A stretch of DNA of 64,000 nucleotides. It comes from Athripsodes cinereus (taxonomy: Eukaryota; Arthropoda; Insecta; Trichoptera; Leptoceridae). Below, in pieces: positions 9,830 to 23,100 of this stretch. The DNA lies in assembly GCA_947579605.1 (NCBI GenBank), contig OX388312.1, positions 744,001 to 808,000 of the forward strand, written 5' to 3'. The translations under genes and the position numbers were made by a program. Within the stretch, counting starts at the first letter, position 1; the number at the start of each line of letters is the position of its first letter. Under the pieces are notes generated by a model, which was not told the DNA's origin, ran no database searches, and saw only the letters and a list, made by a program, of their open reading frames with translations.

Positions 9830-12039
9830 ATGTCTTTTTTAAAGGTACTATCTAATTTGTTTTGTTAAACAATGTTATTTTTATAGGTTAGCTAGATGCT
9901 CAATATTTGCGAAAATTCGTAACCATTCTCGTATACATTTTATTACATTAAAAATTTAAAATTGAGATAACTACGTTGTTAACAAAGTGTGAAATGCATT
10001 CTACAGATATCCCGCAGTGTATTGAATGGGGTGCGGTTTCTCTCCACAACTCAAAAGTCACAATGCCATTGGAAAGATCTATATGAACCAGATTATCTTG
10101 CGGTAAGTTTTTTAAAATTATTGTTTCATTAAATTATCTTGTATCTGCTAAAAAAAAACTTTCATTGTAAACACCTGTCTGTTGAGTAAAGGGATATTCA
10201 CACTTGTTCACTCTCAGTGATAACTCTTAATGAACCCATATAATAATAAATATACTAATGAACAAAGATACACTAGATAGGTAATTCAAAGAAAAAATCA
10301 GTCATGCAGCCAATCAAATTTTGCATCCAGTTTTATACTGACGTTGGTTGTAAGACAATACATTGCTAATGCTTGAAGGCCATTGATGTTGGTACACAAA
10401 AAAATCTGTTAAAATGTTCTGCGCTGCAAGTCTAGTATGTCTATGCTAATGAACCTCCATGTTGAAAATTTGTGAGTAGACATTTCATCAATAGTGATCA
10501 CTAGCAATAACGGATTAAATCAATTACCATTCGACATTTAATTTTGATGAAAGCTTATTTCACTGAAATGACCATAAGCAGGTTTTTCCTATTATTTGTC
10601 TTAATTCTCTATGAACTAGTATTGAATGACATGTTCCCTTTCGATGAACAACTTTGAACCTGATACTCTGGATGATCATCCAAAGTTAAACAATCTGAAT
10701 GCTACTTAAGTTAAATTTCAATTAATTTGAGAGAAGCTGGCTAGGGTTTAGTGTGTATTGGTTATTAATTATCCTGTCTTACAGAGCTATGAACCAGATA
10801 TCCCCGAGCTGCCTCCTATGAATATTCAATTGAAGGGGTATGACTATTCTGTGTTGGAGTGCTACCATAGACACGTACACAAACTGGCAAATGTCTTGGA
10901 TATTGATGTTGAAACGGGGTAATAATACTTTTACTCTTCTCCATGTCAATCAACTATTTCACTGAATCTAAAGTGACCTCATTTGAAGACAAAATTAAAA
11001 AAAAACACAGTATGTAGTTAAGGTTTCGACATAATGTGTTTTATTTTTATTTTGAAATTCGATGTGATGCAGTGTATTGTAACTTTATTTTATGGTTAGA
11101 TATGATACAGTTTTTTTTATGATTTGACATGATGCTGTTGATATGTTGTAATTTTATTATGTGGTTTATGTGACACAATGTGTTTAATTTTTATTTTTAT
11201 AATTTGAAGTGATGCAGTATATTTTGTTTTTGTTTTGAATTTAATTTGATACGATGGTGGTGTTGTACAATTGTTGTTTATAACTATGTATTAAAGGCGT
11301 AAGCCGTATGTATTATTATAAATAAATAAATAACATGTGGAAACCTGGTCACTGAATAAAAGTACGTAGTATAACACTACAAAGCTTTTTGTTTTTATTG
11401 ACATTAAATTATAGAGCTCTACAAAATAAGCAGTTATAAAATTTGATTGCTTTCCTTCTTTGCATTAAACTATTTCAACTCCAGGTTAATTGGAAGAACT
11501 CCAGGTCGAATTACATCAATAAACTAGCCCTATGTACATTGTATTGTATAAGTGTCGATTTTTGACACTGCGTTATGATTGATGTTGTGACCAATGTATA
11601 GTTTTAGTATAGTTATATAAAAATCATTTCCATGTAATTAACTAATAAACTAATATGAGTATGTTACTAATTTATGATAAAAAATAAATTGATAACTTAA
11701 ACATAATATGTGAAATGATTTATTTGTTCCAGCTGGGCCACTCCCCCTCAACAGTTAAATGTACAAAAATTCAAACCATCCAGTTCCATTAAAGACCATG
11801 AATACAACCTGAGCATCTACGAGAGAAACATTCAAATAGTCAATACTCCATCTACTCGGTACGCTATGCTGATGAGGCTACTACAGGAATCTCTTCCAGA
11901 AGGAGTTAGTGTGAATGTGTTGGAAGCTTCTAATGAACATCAGGAAATAAGATTTGTACCCGATATGGAGTTACTTAATCTCAAACAACAGTTGGATGAA
12001 ATGGGAGGACCATCAACAGGGAAGAAAAAGAAGAAATAA
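9830..12039 (+). CDS. mRpL48: mitochondrial ribosomal protein mL48 (S10-like fold)
   Basis: Four exons: 9830-9844, 10007-10102, 10785-10918 and 11733-12039. They total 552 nt (183 aa) with consistent phases and GT-AG ends. The first exon encodes only MSFLK. Joined to exon 2 it gives a basic, Ser-rich presequence with SRSVLNGVRFLSTTQ, as expected for mitochondrial import. The mature part has DLYEPDYLA, NIQLKGYDYSVLECY, CWATP-like GWATPP, YNLSIYERNIQIVNT and the acidic/Leu-rich end VPDMELLNLKQQLDEMGG, then a GKKKKK tail. This pattern fits the large-subunit protein mL48 of the mitoribosome. The related small-subunit uS10m is the alternative, but the YEPDYL head and YERNIQI strand favour mL48. 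It converges on BBS8 (12662). Confidence 0.83.
10187..10711. mobile_element. MITE of the GGATGATCATCC family, old copy
   Basis: The right end CTCTGGATGATCATCCAAAG...AATGCTACTTAA matches the termini of the copies at 39773, 40249 and 41366. The left end AAAGGGATATTCACACTTG matches their other terminus. It is diverged internally and sits in intron 2 of mL48. Confidence 0.62.
10985..11335 (+). repeat. LINE 3' UTR remnant with degenerate short repeats and AAAT tail
   Basis: It contains five loosely similar blocks with GTGATGCAGT/GACATGATG words and T-rich runs, about 55-60 bases apart. It ends AAAGGCGTAAGCCGT followed by an (AAAT)n tail. A very similar end (AAAGGCAAAAGCCGT plus AAAT tail) occurs at 59460-59512. 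Both are probably 3' ends of one LINE family. It lies in intron 3 of mL48. Confidence 0.5.
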
Positions 12040-12661
12040 AATTCTAATGCATTAGTTTTTCTATTGTTATTTTTAGTTAGAATAGTTTATGTTTTGTCAT
12101 ATTCTAATATATTTAGCTATATAAATATAAATGTACAATAATATCAAACTCTTTGCATTGTTAATCTCACCAAACAATTATTTTTAAAACTTCAAAGACA
12201 GGACAAATTGACAACTTACCTCTTAAGGGATGCGGTGTGAAGGTATGTATAAATCTAATCAACCTATCATAATTGCAACTTAAAAAATATTTTTGCTACA
12301 TTTCTCATATCAATAAAAACTGTAATGATACAACCACACTTAGAAATGTTTAAAATATTATTTATGTCAATATAAAAAAAATGTCAATATAAAAAAAATA
12401 ACATAAATATTTTTTTTTTAAAAAGATATTTCTGGGTTTTGTTATAAACCCAAATACAACCTTATACACCTTTCACACTAAGCTAAAAGCTTGTACCGTG
12501 AAAGGGGATGTTATTATAAATGTATTCAAAATGAAATGATAAATGTTTTGTTAATTTTTTGCATAAAATCAGAAAGTAAATGTGTCTTTAAATTAACCTA
12601 TAACAATCCAATCATTTTTTTATAGTAATTTTCGAGATAATAATATTTAATATATTTGTAT
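12040..12661. other. convergent intergenic region between mL48 and BBS8
   Basis: It holds the 3' UTR of mL48 and, at 12424-12510, an inverted SINE fragment. No other gene is visible. Confidence 0.5.
12424..12510 (-). mobile_element. SINE family 1 fragment
   Basis: This is the reverse complement of the family block (GGGTTTTGTTATAAACCC, CAAATACAACCTTATACACC, AAGCTTGTACCGTGAAAGG). Only the 3' part is present. Confidence 0.66.
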
Positions 12662-15600
12662 TCAAAAAACTTTATTGGTGTTGAGGTTGTGTATTGGTTC
12701 CTGCATATTGGGATCTGCAGAATGAGCCGCAGCCAACAGAGACCTTGCCGTACTTCCTCGACCTCTCCGAGCCTCCAAGGTTGCCAAGTTATTTAATGCT
12801 GCAGCATGAGAAGGATCCACACCAACACACAAGCGGAGACATTGTATGCAGAAGTTTATATCACCAATTGACTGAAAAATTGTAAAATAATATATAACAA
12901 TTATATACAAAAAAGAAAAATATATAACAATTGACATGTAAACAAATCAGGCTATCAAATGTTTTAATTTGATTATTTTGTTGGTTGTAAAAATAATATA
13001 TCATAATTTTATGACCACAGTGGGTGTGCAAACTTTCAAAATTTTTGACGTTCTTGGAATAGACAATTGCTTTTAACAAAATATATATATTTTTTTTTAA
13101 TAAAGATATATCTGGGTTGTGTTATAGATCCAAATACAACCTTTTACACATTTTACAGTAAGCTAAAAGCTTGTGTTGTGAAAGGGGAGTTTGCCAGTAT
13201 TATTATTATTATTTTAACAATTTATATCTATCGATTAATGTAAAATATAGGATATTTAAAATTAATCGTATTAATTACCAATGCAAGATGGGACAGATTA
13301 TACCAGAGTGTGGCCAAAACTGCTGGTTCTGTAGCCAAAAAGAGAGCCCTCCTGAAGCATGCCAGAGTCAAGTCCCAGTGCTGAGAGCGTAGACAACATA
13401 ATGCTACATTACAGAAGACTTCAGCAGAGTACGCTCCCATAGCGAGAACCCTCCTAAAAATAACAATAAAAATGATATCGCAAAATTACAGAAAAGAGTG
13501 TAATACCTATTCTTTTTAATAACTTGCTATTGCATGTCATCGCAATTATCGTTATTACTAACTTAGATACGAAGTTCTGACAACCAGAATGGCGCATCGC
13601 TCTTGCCTTTGAGTCATTAAGGTTCCGGGTTCGATTCCAGGTCAGGACAAAATGAAAAATGCCCTTTTTCAAATTATCCTGGGTTTGGGTGTTTCATAAT
13701 ATATAATTTGCGGAGCATTGCATGTGTTCATGTTGTCACATTATCATCCACAGTACAAGATTCATATCTGAGTTTGGGACTAGCTCAATATGCGTGTAAA
13801 TTGTTCATATATGTTGTCTATTTAATTATATCTGAAATAACTCCATGTACGATTATGATGATGACGCTCACAATGTCTTGCATTTATCTTTGTTATTGTG
13901 CATTTCGTGATTTGTAAAAAGAATAAATATTCACCTATAATATCTAAGTGCTAGTTCAGGTTGATCATTGTAGAAGTGGTACACACCAATACTGGCAATG
14001 GCTTCGGAGTTCATTGCGTCCTGAACAGCAACATTGCGGTATACTCTTACTGACTGTTGCATGTCTCCCATGGCCTCCAATAATCTCGCCTGTCAAACAA
14101 TAATAATAAAATTTATAGAGACTCATTTTATTTATATTAATAGGATATATTTTGGTGTTGGATTAGTGGGAGACTAAATCTACTTATGAGAAACCAAAGT
14201 TATTTCCCATGACATGTCTTGTTTATTGTTTTAAAATAAATCAAAATGTCAATAATTTCAAATGCTTTTTACAATGATTCGCGTAATGTATATGTATGTA
14301 ATATTTCTTTTTAAACAGTGAATAAGGCAAAAGTGTAATCAGTCAAGTCATTCACCAACATTTTATCATATATGTAAATAAATTAATAAGAAGCGTAACC
14401 AACATAAAGAGTATGAACCTGTTCAATGAGTAAGCCTACATCACCCGGAAAAAGTTTCTCAGCATTCCTACAAACTTCTAATGCGGCAGTGGGTTGATCC
14501 AGGCGACACAAAGCTCTGGAAAGTCTCAGAGGGATGTCGCTTCTCTTTTGCTGTAGTGTAGCACTCTGAAATTGTTGTTCTGCATCTCTGACAAGGCCCA
14601 GCATGCTGTAACATCTGCCCAGGGCTACTTTCCACCACCAGTCTTTGGCACCAGTCGCTTGCATTGCTAAAACAGCCAATTCCATAGCCTGGAAAACGTG
14701 TTGATAATGGTAAGTATTTTATTTTATCTTTGTGTTTCATAATGGCATATCTCTCAAGTTATTATTTTAAGATTCTTTTAAAACTAATTGAAGAGATTTG
14801 CGGTATAATATCACCAAATTTTAATTCAGGGAACTTGAATTTGTGCATTTGATTGTGATTTAATTAATTTTTTCATAGAGACATACTGAGAATTGACAAG
14901 ACGCACATGAAAATAAAGAGAGAGAAAAACATTAACAAGATCAGGTCAACCCCCCCAATTAAGTTTGTCTACAGCATTCATGTTGAAACTTAATGTGAAG
15001 CATGATATTTTATTAACACACTACCCATGTACATAGTATAACTATTGATTTTATTACTGCTTTGCCTTAGAATTATAGTAGTCATGCAATTTGAAAAGAA
15101 CTTACGTTTCTATAGTCACCCTCGTGATAGAATAGATATTCAAAAAGAGGTCTTCCTAGTCTATTGTCTTTGGCATATTTTGCCAAGTCCAGTCTGGAGA
15201 CATCAATAACAGAAGTAGTGTTTCTGTCAGTGCTAGATGCTGTACCAAGTCTCACAGCTCGAGCATGTGCGGTTGCCAACATGGCTCTGGCTGTGGCTGG
15301 AGTACGAGCAGTTCTAGAGAGACGAGCTGTACCCAAACGACCAGCACTAGTGCCACGAGCTGTTCCTGGGGTCCGAGATGTGCGACTTGTTAATGGACGG
15401 TTCTTAAAGAAAAGAGGACATAATCAAATATATAAAATTATACACATATTGAAAGAAATACAATACGTTGTACTCTACTTACTAGTGCTGTGTTTGAGGT
15501 CTGCATGGGGTTCCTGAGGGACGTCCCTGGTCTGGGTGCAGCTGCCACTGCCTCACTCCATATTCCCTCCGCTTCAGCCAACATGCCCAGATCACCATCA

Positions 15601-16164
15601 CTACCTAACAAAGAACAAAATATAAAGTTACATACCCGATTTTTTCAAAAAGTTGTGGGAATAAGTGAGTTTGTATTACTCAATACCATGAAAAGAGGAA
15701 TAGTTTTTAAGAGGGCTATAATATCTAGAAGTAAGCAAGATTTTTTATAGATAACTTTATGCTTGAAGTTTGTCTTTTATTTAAGTACTTAGGCACTATA
15801 TAATTAGGAGTATCGACTTGAGAATGTAATATTGTTTTGTTCTCCATCCACTTATGACCTCATAACATACAGGTATTCAATGCTAAGGCATATTACTCAT
15901 CTTCAATATCTCTTTTTGCTCTTGGCTGTACATTCATCACATGTGATTAGTTTCCTGGCTACTAGTAACATAATTAAAATAATATTTTACTTTACCTTCT
16001 ATTTCCAGTTCATCTATCTTCATAGAAGCTGTCATGGCTTGCAGTCTTAGGATCTGTACAGCTTCATTGGATGGGTCAGCATTCAGAATGGATGAACAGA
16101 TTTGGGAGCATTTGTCATACTTCCTGTTTCGGAATAGAGTTATGGCCATATACAGGGGATCCAT
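12662..16164 (-). CDS. BBS8: BBS8 / TTC8, TPR subunit of the BBSome
   Basis: Seven exons on the minus strand: 16164-15996, 15604-15483, 15402-15106, 14688-14419, 14089-13935, 13453-13279 and 12871-12662. They sum to 1398 nt (465 aa) with every phase matching. The N-terminus MDPLYMAITLFRNRKYDKC, the RPGTSL and repeated TAR/GTA Arg-Thr-rich segment, LDLAKYAKDNRLGRPLFEYL, the KDWWWKVALGRCYSMLG repeat and the later TPR helices (EAIASIGVYHFYNDQPELAL, LWYNLSHLAL, AAALNNLATLEARRG) are in the BBS8 order. The protein acts in the BBSome, which sorts membrane cargo in cilia. The C-terminus, HNLNTNKVF then stop, comes about 50 residues earlier than I recall for vertebrate TTC8. An AATAAA (12676-12671) overlaps the last codons. 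An X-box lies upstream at 16300. Confidence 0.9.
13086..13195 (-). mobile_element. SINE family 1 fragment
   Basis: Reverse-complement copy of the family block (CCAAATACAACCTTTTACAC, AAGCTTGTGTTGTGAAAGG, GGAGTTTGCCAG) in a BBS8 intron. Confidence 0.65.
13560..13815 (+). mobile_element. tRNA-derived SINE, second family
   Basis: It has a B-box-like GGGTTCGATTCCAGG at about 13627 preceded by a degenerate head (GGCGCATCGCTCTTGCC). The tail then has CTGGGTTTGGGTG and ACAAGATTCATATCTGAG, a layout common in insect SINEs. It lacks the clover-leaf needed for a functional tRNA gene. Boundaries are approximate. It is intronic in BBS8. Confidence 0.58.
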
Positions 16165-16299
16165 GATTTAAAAATTTATTTTATACATTAACTAAAATAG
16201 CATTCATACAAAGCATTAAATTTATTATTTTTCTATAATCCAAGAACTGCTGCCTGTAGGTGACTATTTACAATTTTAATTATTTGTGTTTATGGTTTT

Positions 16300-16312
16300 G
16301 TTGCCTAGCAAC
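16300..16312. promoter_or_regulatory. X-box, RFX-factor site
   Basis: GTTGCCTAGCAAC is an imperfect palindrome fitting the RFX consensus RYYNYY-N(1-3)-RRNRAC (GTTGCC, one-base spacer T, AGCAAC). It lies 136 bp upstream of the BBS8 start codon, the usual distance for X-boxes of ciliary genes in flies and worms. The site is nearly symmetric, so it could also serve the divergent EF-hand/WD gene. Confidence 0.75.
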
Positions 16313-16449
16313 CAAATTCAAATTTAGATAATAGCATGTGTTTGAAACATGAATGTAATTTGTTAACAGGGAAATATGATTTGAATATAAATTTTATGAT
16401 GCAAAGGAATTCATTGAATTAGATGTTTTAAATCATAATTTGGACTCCA

Positions 16450-16601
16450 GAGCCCCTAGACAAATACGCACTTGGCGATCGACTACAAACGAATTTTCGT
16501 CAATAACCGTAACAATAACGCATAATTACACGGTACATGTAGGTAGATTGTCGAAAAGTTCGCCAGTAGTCGATCGCTAAGTACGGTTTGTCTACGGCCC
16601 C
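16450..16601. mobile_element. short inverted-repeat MITE in the divergent promoter
   Basis: The left end CCCCTAGACAAATACGCACT then GGCGATCGACTAC pairs with the right end complement CCGTAGACAAACCGTACTT then AGCGATCGACTAC. The loop is about 75 bases. The target duplication is not clear. It separates the X-box from the EF-hand/WD gene. Confidence 0.6.
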
Positions 16602-17154
16602 AGATGATTTACCTCAAAAAGAAAAGAAGGAAAATGATTTTGATATGATTTATAAAATAATTTTTCTCTTTTTTTTTTCTTTTTTACTTATTAAGTTTTT
16701 TTTTACTGATATCCATCAATTTATAATACCTTTTTTATGATATTAGTTTTCTTAATACAAATAATAAGTAGGTTTTAAAATAAATGTAATTAATTGGGTA
16801 CATTAATTATATTGCAATTAAATCAATACATTTTTTATTTGAATTAAGAATTAATTTTTACACCTGGTGTAATTTATTCATCCCTACTATAGTATTATTT
16901 ATTATTCTATGTTCATCCCACTATTTTTTTTCTTCATGTAGATTTTAGAAAATAATTTAAAAGGATAATTGATAAATAATCAATAGCATATTTTATAATT
17001 AAATTACTCAAAAAATGATATAAAATGAGTTTACTGTTTTGTGTACAAATTCTTTCAGAAGCCGTCTGTGTTTTATTTTCAAACATTTTACTTTTATTTG
17101 TTTTAATATTAGGTTTCATGATTTTCTTTAATCGGCATTGACCACTGCATTAGC

Positions 17155-20100
17155 ATGTCTAAAGAGAGCCAGAATATTTCTAAAATATCTTTAAAAAGTA
17201 GTACATCTCAAGTGAAAACAACATCAGAAAACCATTCCGAAGATGTTGTATCTCAGAAATCCACCAACGAAGATATTGGAGACTCGATTGGTAAAAATAC
17301 TGGTTTGAAGATTCCGGAAAAGATTAAAGTGAAAGATATTCGTGAGTTATTAAATATGGATCAGTTGCATATGTTGAAAGCCAAGTTCTACGCTGCACTA
17401 GACAATGTTATGACACATGATGAGTTTAAAGATTGTCTTAAAGAAATCACAAAAATGGACTTTGAAAATGAAGATTTTGATGTACTCTTTTTGAAGGTAT
17501 AAATATTTTATTTTTTTTGTGATCCATGTCCACATTTACCAGACGTATGGTTCAAATGAATGTTCTGTCTTCCTTTTCTTCTTTTTGTTCATATAGCTTT
17601 CTTGTCTATATCAACAGAGAGAAGAAAAGAGAGGTAGGAAGTTTGATTACTAAGAATTAGTAAGCGAAGTTAATAAAAGTCATTTGGAAGTTAACTACAT
17701 ACTGTGTTTTTTTTTCAATTTATATTGAAATGGACTTCCAACAAGTAGATACCTTCGGTCAATAACATCGAAAAAAAAAAGTATAAAAAAATCTATAAAG
17801 TAGAAAATGTAAAATTTTAGGTATTTTGGACATTCTCAAAATACCATTTCGTCTGCAAACATGCAGGTACATATTTGTTCTTATTTTTCATTTTAATTTC
17901 AGATTAATGAGAAATGCAATGGTGTTGTAACATGGGATGAGTATGTATCTTTTTTACTTCTCAGTTACAAATCTAAAGACATGATAGACAATATATACGA
18001 GCCGAGATTTCTAGTTCCACCTATTAGCAAGCGACCACTCGTCGTCAAGTCCAGACATCCACACACCATATCAGGACTGTGCTTTGCAACAAACATTGAC
18101 CAAGTCAGTAACATTCAAATATAATAAGAATATCTTGATAATAAACAAATTTCATATGCATGTAGTAAACATGCTTTCCATGCCAATAAAAATTGAAACA
18201 TTCAAGATGGGTAGCATGCCTCATTGTTGAATTGAAGACGTTAAATGTCTTATTCGCTGTTTTACAAATACCTGCCTTTTACTGGACAATCGAAAACTTA
18301 TAGAAAAGAGTGGGAGACCTATTGTTTGCCAGGGAATGCAAAGAACATCCAAGAGTTCTCTTATATATTCCTCACACAAGAGTTTATCTAAAGATCAATC
18401 TAAGTTTAAAATAAATTCAAATATACCTCAGGCACTCCCACTGAAACAATATGCTTTTGTAGAAAGACGGAATAGGTCGGCTGTAGGAAGGTTCAAACCG
18501 TTTATCTTTAATGTTATTAAAATAAAGGTGAATACCTGATGTATTATGTTTCCAGGGTTGTCTCGGTTTTCCTCTACAAGGAGCTTGGTTCACAGTTAGT
18601 TCCGAAGGAGTTGTCAATAGATGGACAGTGGATATGGATTTCATTAAATCCAACATAGCTGATTGCAGTAAGATAATATACAATTTTTTATTTATATGAT
18701 CCATCACAAATTTTAGACACAGACTTTATGTATGTAATCGATTCATAAAAAAAAGAAGTAAATCACATAGCAGCAAAGACTTGCAGTTCCATCATGTTCA
18801 TATTCTGATAAGCGTAAAAAATAGATTCTGTTTTATCTCAATATTGTCAATTTAAGTTTATCTTTCATAATACACCAATTCAATAACAACAATACAGGAG
18901 TATTTGTTTGTTCGTTTTTGTCTCCGGTCGAAATCTTTCCTCTGCAATAGTTGTTGACAGACATCACATCTTGACATTTCCTAGAATCAAATATTCAGGA
19001 CTACAACTGCCTATCCGAGTGTTTGTGATGACACTCTAAGTGAAGGAGGCTTATTTTAATTCCAATTTTTCGAAGAATAATATTGATGAGCAATGAATTA
19101 AGTAATTTTTTCTTGATACAAGGTGCTTAAAAATTATTTTGTCTGTTTTTTGCAGCTGGAAAAAATGAAAAAATTCCAATTGAATGTCTAACCATAGAAA
19201 GCCTCCCGGATGTGAATATACTTGCAATATCAACATCCAATCGGGAACTACATTTCTATGACACAACTGCTGGAGGGCTAACTGCTAAAGTGATCATCAC
19301 ACAGTGGGATTATAATATACAGACCATGTACTATTACAGCAGGAGACTCTTAGAGCTGTACAGATCATTCAGAGCACAGGTCCCATCTATATCCAGCAAC
19401 CCAGAAGATATGCACTGCATACTTCTCGTGGGAGATGTTGGAGGAAACGTTTACATGCTGAGTTTTTCCAGTTTTAACTGTGGACCATTTCAGAGGAGGA
19501 TGGGAACTATGTTGGTTAAGTTATCATACAGAGCTGTGACAAAGGTATGCAAAACATATTAATTGTACATATCTATACCACCAAGGCACTTCCCACAAAT
19601 GAGGTGTCCAGAGGGGACTAACTTTTCTACACAAAATTGTTTAACTAACAGATTCAAATGCTAGGAATGCAAATGCTATTTCTATATTTTAATCATTTCC
19701 TTCTTGGTAAGTTCAGAATTCTTTGTGACAAATTCCATCCATTAGCCAAATCAAAATTGACAACAACACCTTAAGCAACTAGGAGATGTGCTATTCATTT
19801 GGAAATACTGATGATATGATTCTGATTTATTTTGTTGCCAATATTTATACAGAAATGAAACTTGTTTTTAGTAGTTGTGATTCATATTACAAAATAATAA
19901 TAGTCTTCAGTTTATAACTGACTATATTTATATTAATGTAATACGCTATTGATGTGGCATATATTGATAATCAATATGATATCAATTATGAACTGTGATG
20001 TGAAAGTCATCATATGCAATATTCCCAGGGTAAGTTACCTGGCATGGACGTGTTGGAGTTTTTGGGTCATCACTTTGGTCCTGTGAAGCAACTGTACTAC

Positions 20101-23100
20101 CACTGCGGCCTGCATAGTTTCCTGTCTTGCTGTAACACTCCTAGGAGGTCCATGGTCATCTGCAGGATCAATGATAAGAGTTCTAGTGTCTATTACGGAG
20201 AAGAGGTATTACATTAGAAAAATACAGTTATTTTTATAATTGTTATTATTATTATTACTTAAAAATGTCACCCAGAACTGAGACCATACAACTTTTGGCC
20301 ATCTCAGCAGAAAAAGACTCAAAACATGATACATTATACAAAACTCTGTAATAAAGAAGAAGACCATGGTCCTGACTGGGTCATGTTTAGAAAATTTCTT
20401 TAGTTTTAGTAGTACTTGTGTAGTTGTTTTCTAATAGTATTTCTATATTTAAACAGAAAGAGTGCTGTTTTTGTTTCCTCAAGATTTTTTACTGTCTGAA
20501 TGACCCTCTTTCATAATACACTGTTTCTTTGGCAATGACATCAGAGTTTTAGGAATGTTGTGAGAAAAGGTGACGAACGGAAGAAGTTTATCTCTACCAT
20601 GTATTCTCTATAGGAGCTTAAAGAGTAAAAAAAGAAATTCATACTGGAGTTTGATAAATATTCAATATTAAAATCATAATATCTTACACTGCATTCAACC
20701 TTTTCATAACTTCTGCAATCATTGCAAGGAAACAAGTCTCAACTACTCAACTATTTAGAGTGATTTTGGGCCAATTGATTTTTTTTTTAATGAATTGATT
20801 ATTTCCAGCCCATAACATGTTTCTCTGTAGACGATGCGATGCAAACTCTCGCTGGGGGCACCACCGGGGGATGTCTGTATGTGTGGAACATATTCGTCAC
20901 CAACAAGAGGACTACAGCCTTCAAAGGACACAACCAGGGCATTGTTAAAGTTGTGTTGCAGAACATGTCCACCAGACTTTACTCCTTGGACGTGCACAGG
21001 ATCATCAAAGTGTGGAATGTTAGGAATCTTGATTGTTTGCAGGTGAAATATCTATGTATTAAATTTCTATCTTTCTATCTACCATCCCAGCATATCCCAT
21101 AAGTGAGGTAAGCAGTAGACTAACTGCATGTAATGAACGTACAGATACTTATCTCTGTGCCATAAAAAATATCAAAGTAGAAGTGAGTGGCTCACGGTTG
21201 AATAGAAAATGTTAAATGTGATATAGGTGTATGACATTCTTTTATAAATTTCTGCTATAGTTCTGCTATAAATATCGGTAGACCGATGGCAAAATGTTGG
21301 ATTTCAGAGTAGAGGATCCAATTTCAAATTCTACATGTTTAAGTTATTGTTTTGTGTGAGAATATTTTTACAGATCCATATTATTTTATTTATTCAATCA
21401 ATTTCTTTTTTCATATCATCAGTCTTTTATAACAAATCTTTTATGAAATATTTACAAAAATAATCTTCTATAGAAAAGAAATTGATTGGAAATGTGACTA
21501 TGTAAGTATAACTTTTTTTAAGAAAGATGTATCTGGGTTTTTTGTTATAAACCCAAATACAACCTTATACACCTTTCACAGTAAGGTAAAAGCTTATGTC
21601 GTGAAATAACAATAGAACATCCTTTTGATATTAACATTTATATTGATTGTTGAATCAGATAATTTTTAACTTGCAGACTTTTAACAAGATTCCCTCTTCT
21701 CTGGGAGAACACACCACTCTATGTACATACTACAACCCTGGTACGAGGGCTATAGTCCTTGCCAGTCTGCAGATAGTAATGCTGGAATGTGACAGAAAGC
21801 CTTCCATGCTACACACACATGGCACCACACACTCCAAGCCTGTGTCTACTGTACTATACAACAATCTATTCAAGAGTGTAGTGACGTGTGGCTGTGACAG
21901 TATCATCATATGCTGGGATCTTAATTCAGGTTGAATTAAGGAATTTGATTATTTTATTTGTTTGTCCCATTCAGAATAGGAGTCCAATTTGTCAAATTGT
22001 GTCCTCCAGAAACTCTGTTTTCAGTATTGTTGAGACTTCTGATCCTTTTGAACTACAGGTGTTACAGGATTTCATCATCTGCATCTATAATACTGTGGTG
22101 ACCAATAACATGATGGTAGATTTTCAGACTTACATTCGAGAGATATTAAATTTAATCCCTTGCGCTGCTAATCTACTCCACTTTGACGACATAGGTGTAC
22201 TTACTACTTAATGTGTCTTTGATATTTATTTTAACAGTATCTGTAGGCCACTAACCTTCCAGCCTATATTACACTTCCAAAAATTTTGTACATATAGTTC
22301 TCCTTATAAGTTAATTATTTATATTTGTATCATTAGCACATCGCCCAGCATCCTTAAAACTGTCAAATGATAGCTAAGCTGCATTTGAAATTAATCATCT
22401 GCCATCATTACGATACCAATGTTTGTATTGGCTGTATTGATATCATGTGTACGTGTTTCTGTTGTTAGGTGTGAAGCAAATAGTGATAATGGACGCCCAC
22501 ACTCAGATAATTGATGATGAGGAGGTTCCTATGGAGATCACGGCAGCCACCTTCCATACAGACTATCATCTGCTGCTCACGGGGGCTAGTGATGGGACTA
22601 TCAAGGTAAAGCTTCTTCCTTTTCTTTCATTTCTTCCTTTAATCCTCTTCTCCATTCATAATAGTTAATATGTGTTGATCTAGTTACCTCTACACATAAC
22701 ATTCTTAATGCTCCAATGTCGCTTTCTTAGGAATTGTGTATTAACAATGAAGATTATCTAGGCCATCAAGAACTGTGTGGATGAAAGAATAACATTCTTA
22801 ATGCTGTATTATTTGTCACAGTAATTTGTAATATTGCATTATTGCAGATGTGGAATTTCAATACTGGATTTTGTATGAAGACAATGTCAATAGGAAAAAA
22901 TAATGAAATCACTTATTTACTATGGATGAATAACAGGTACACTGGAAATATTGTCGGATTGTAATGAACTAGAATTGTGCAATCTATGTAATTTGAATTT
23001 AGTTTTTTTATGACACAGAGAGATTGTCAGATGAGTATTTACACACTGCATTATATTTTATATCTACTCAACGTGCTTGTATTTTGTTTTTTAAATGACT

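Larger units (their letters stand above)
16165..17154. other. shared divergent 5' region of BBS8 and the EF-hand/WD gene
   Basis: 990 bp separate the two start codons. The BBS8-proximal end has the X-box at 16300. The middle holds a small MITE (16450-16601), and the rest is AT-rich. No TATA box was convincingly placed. Confidence 0.5.
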
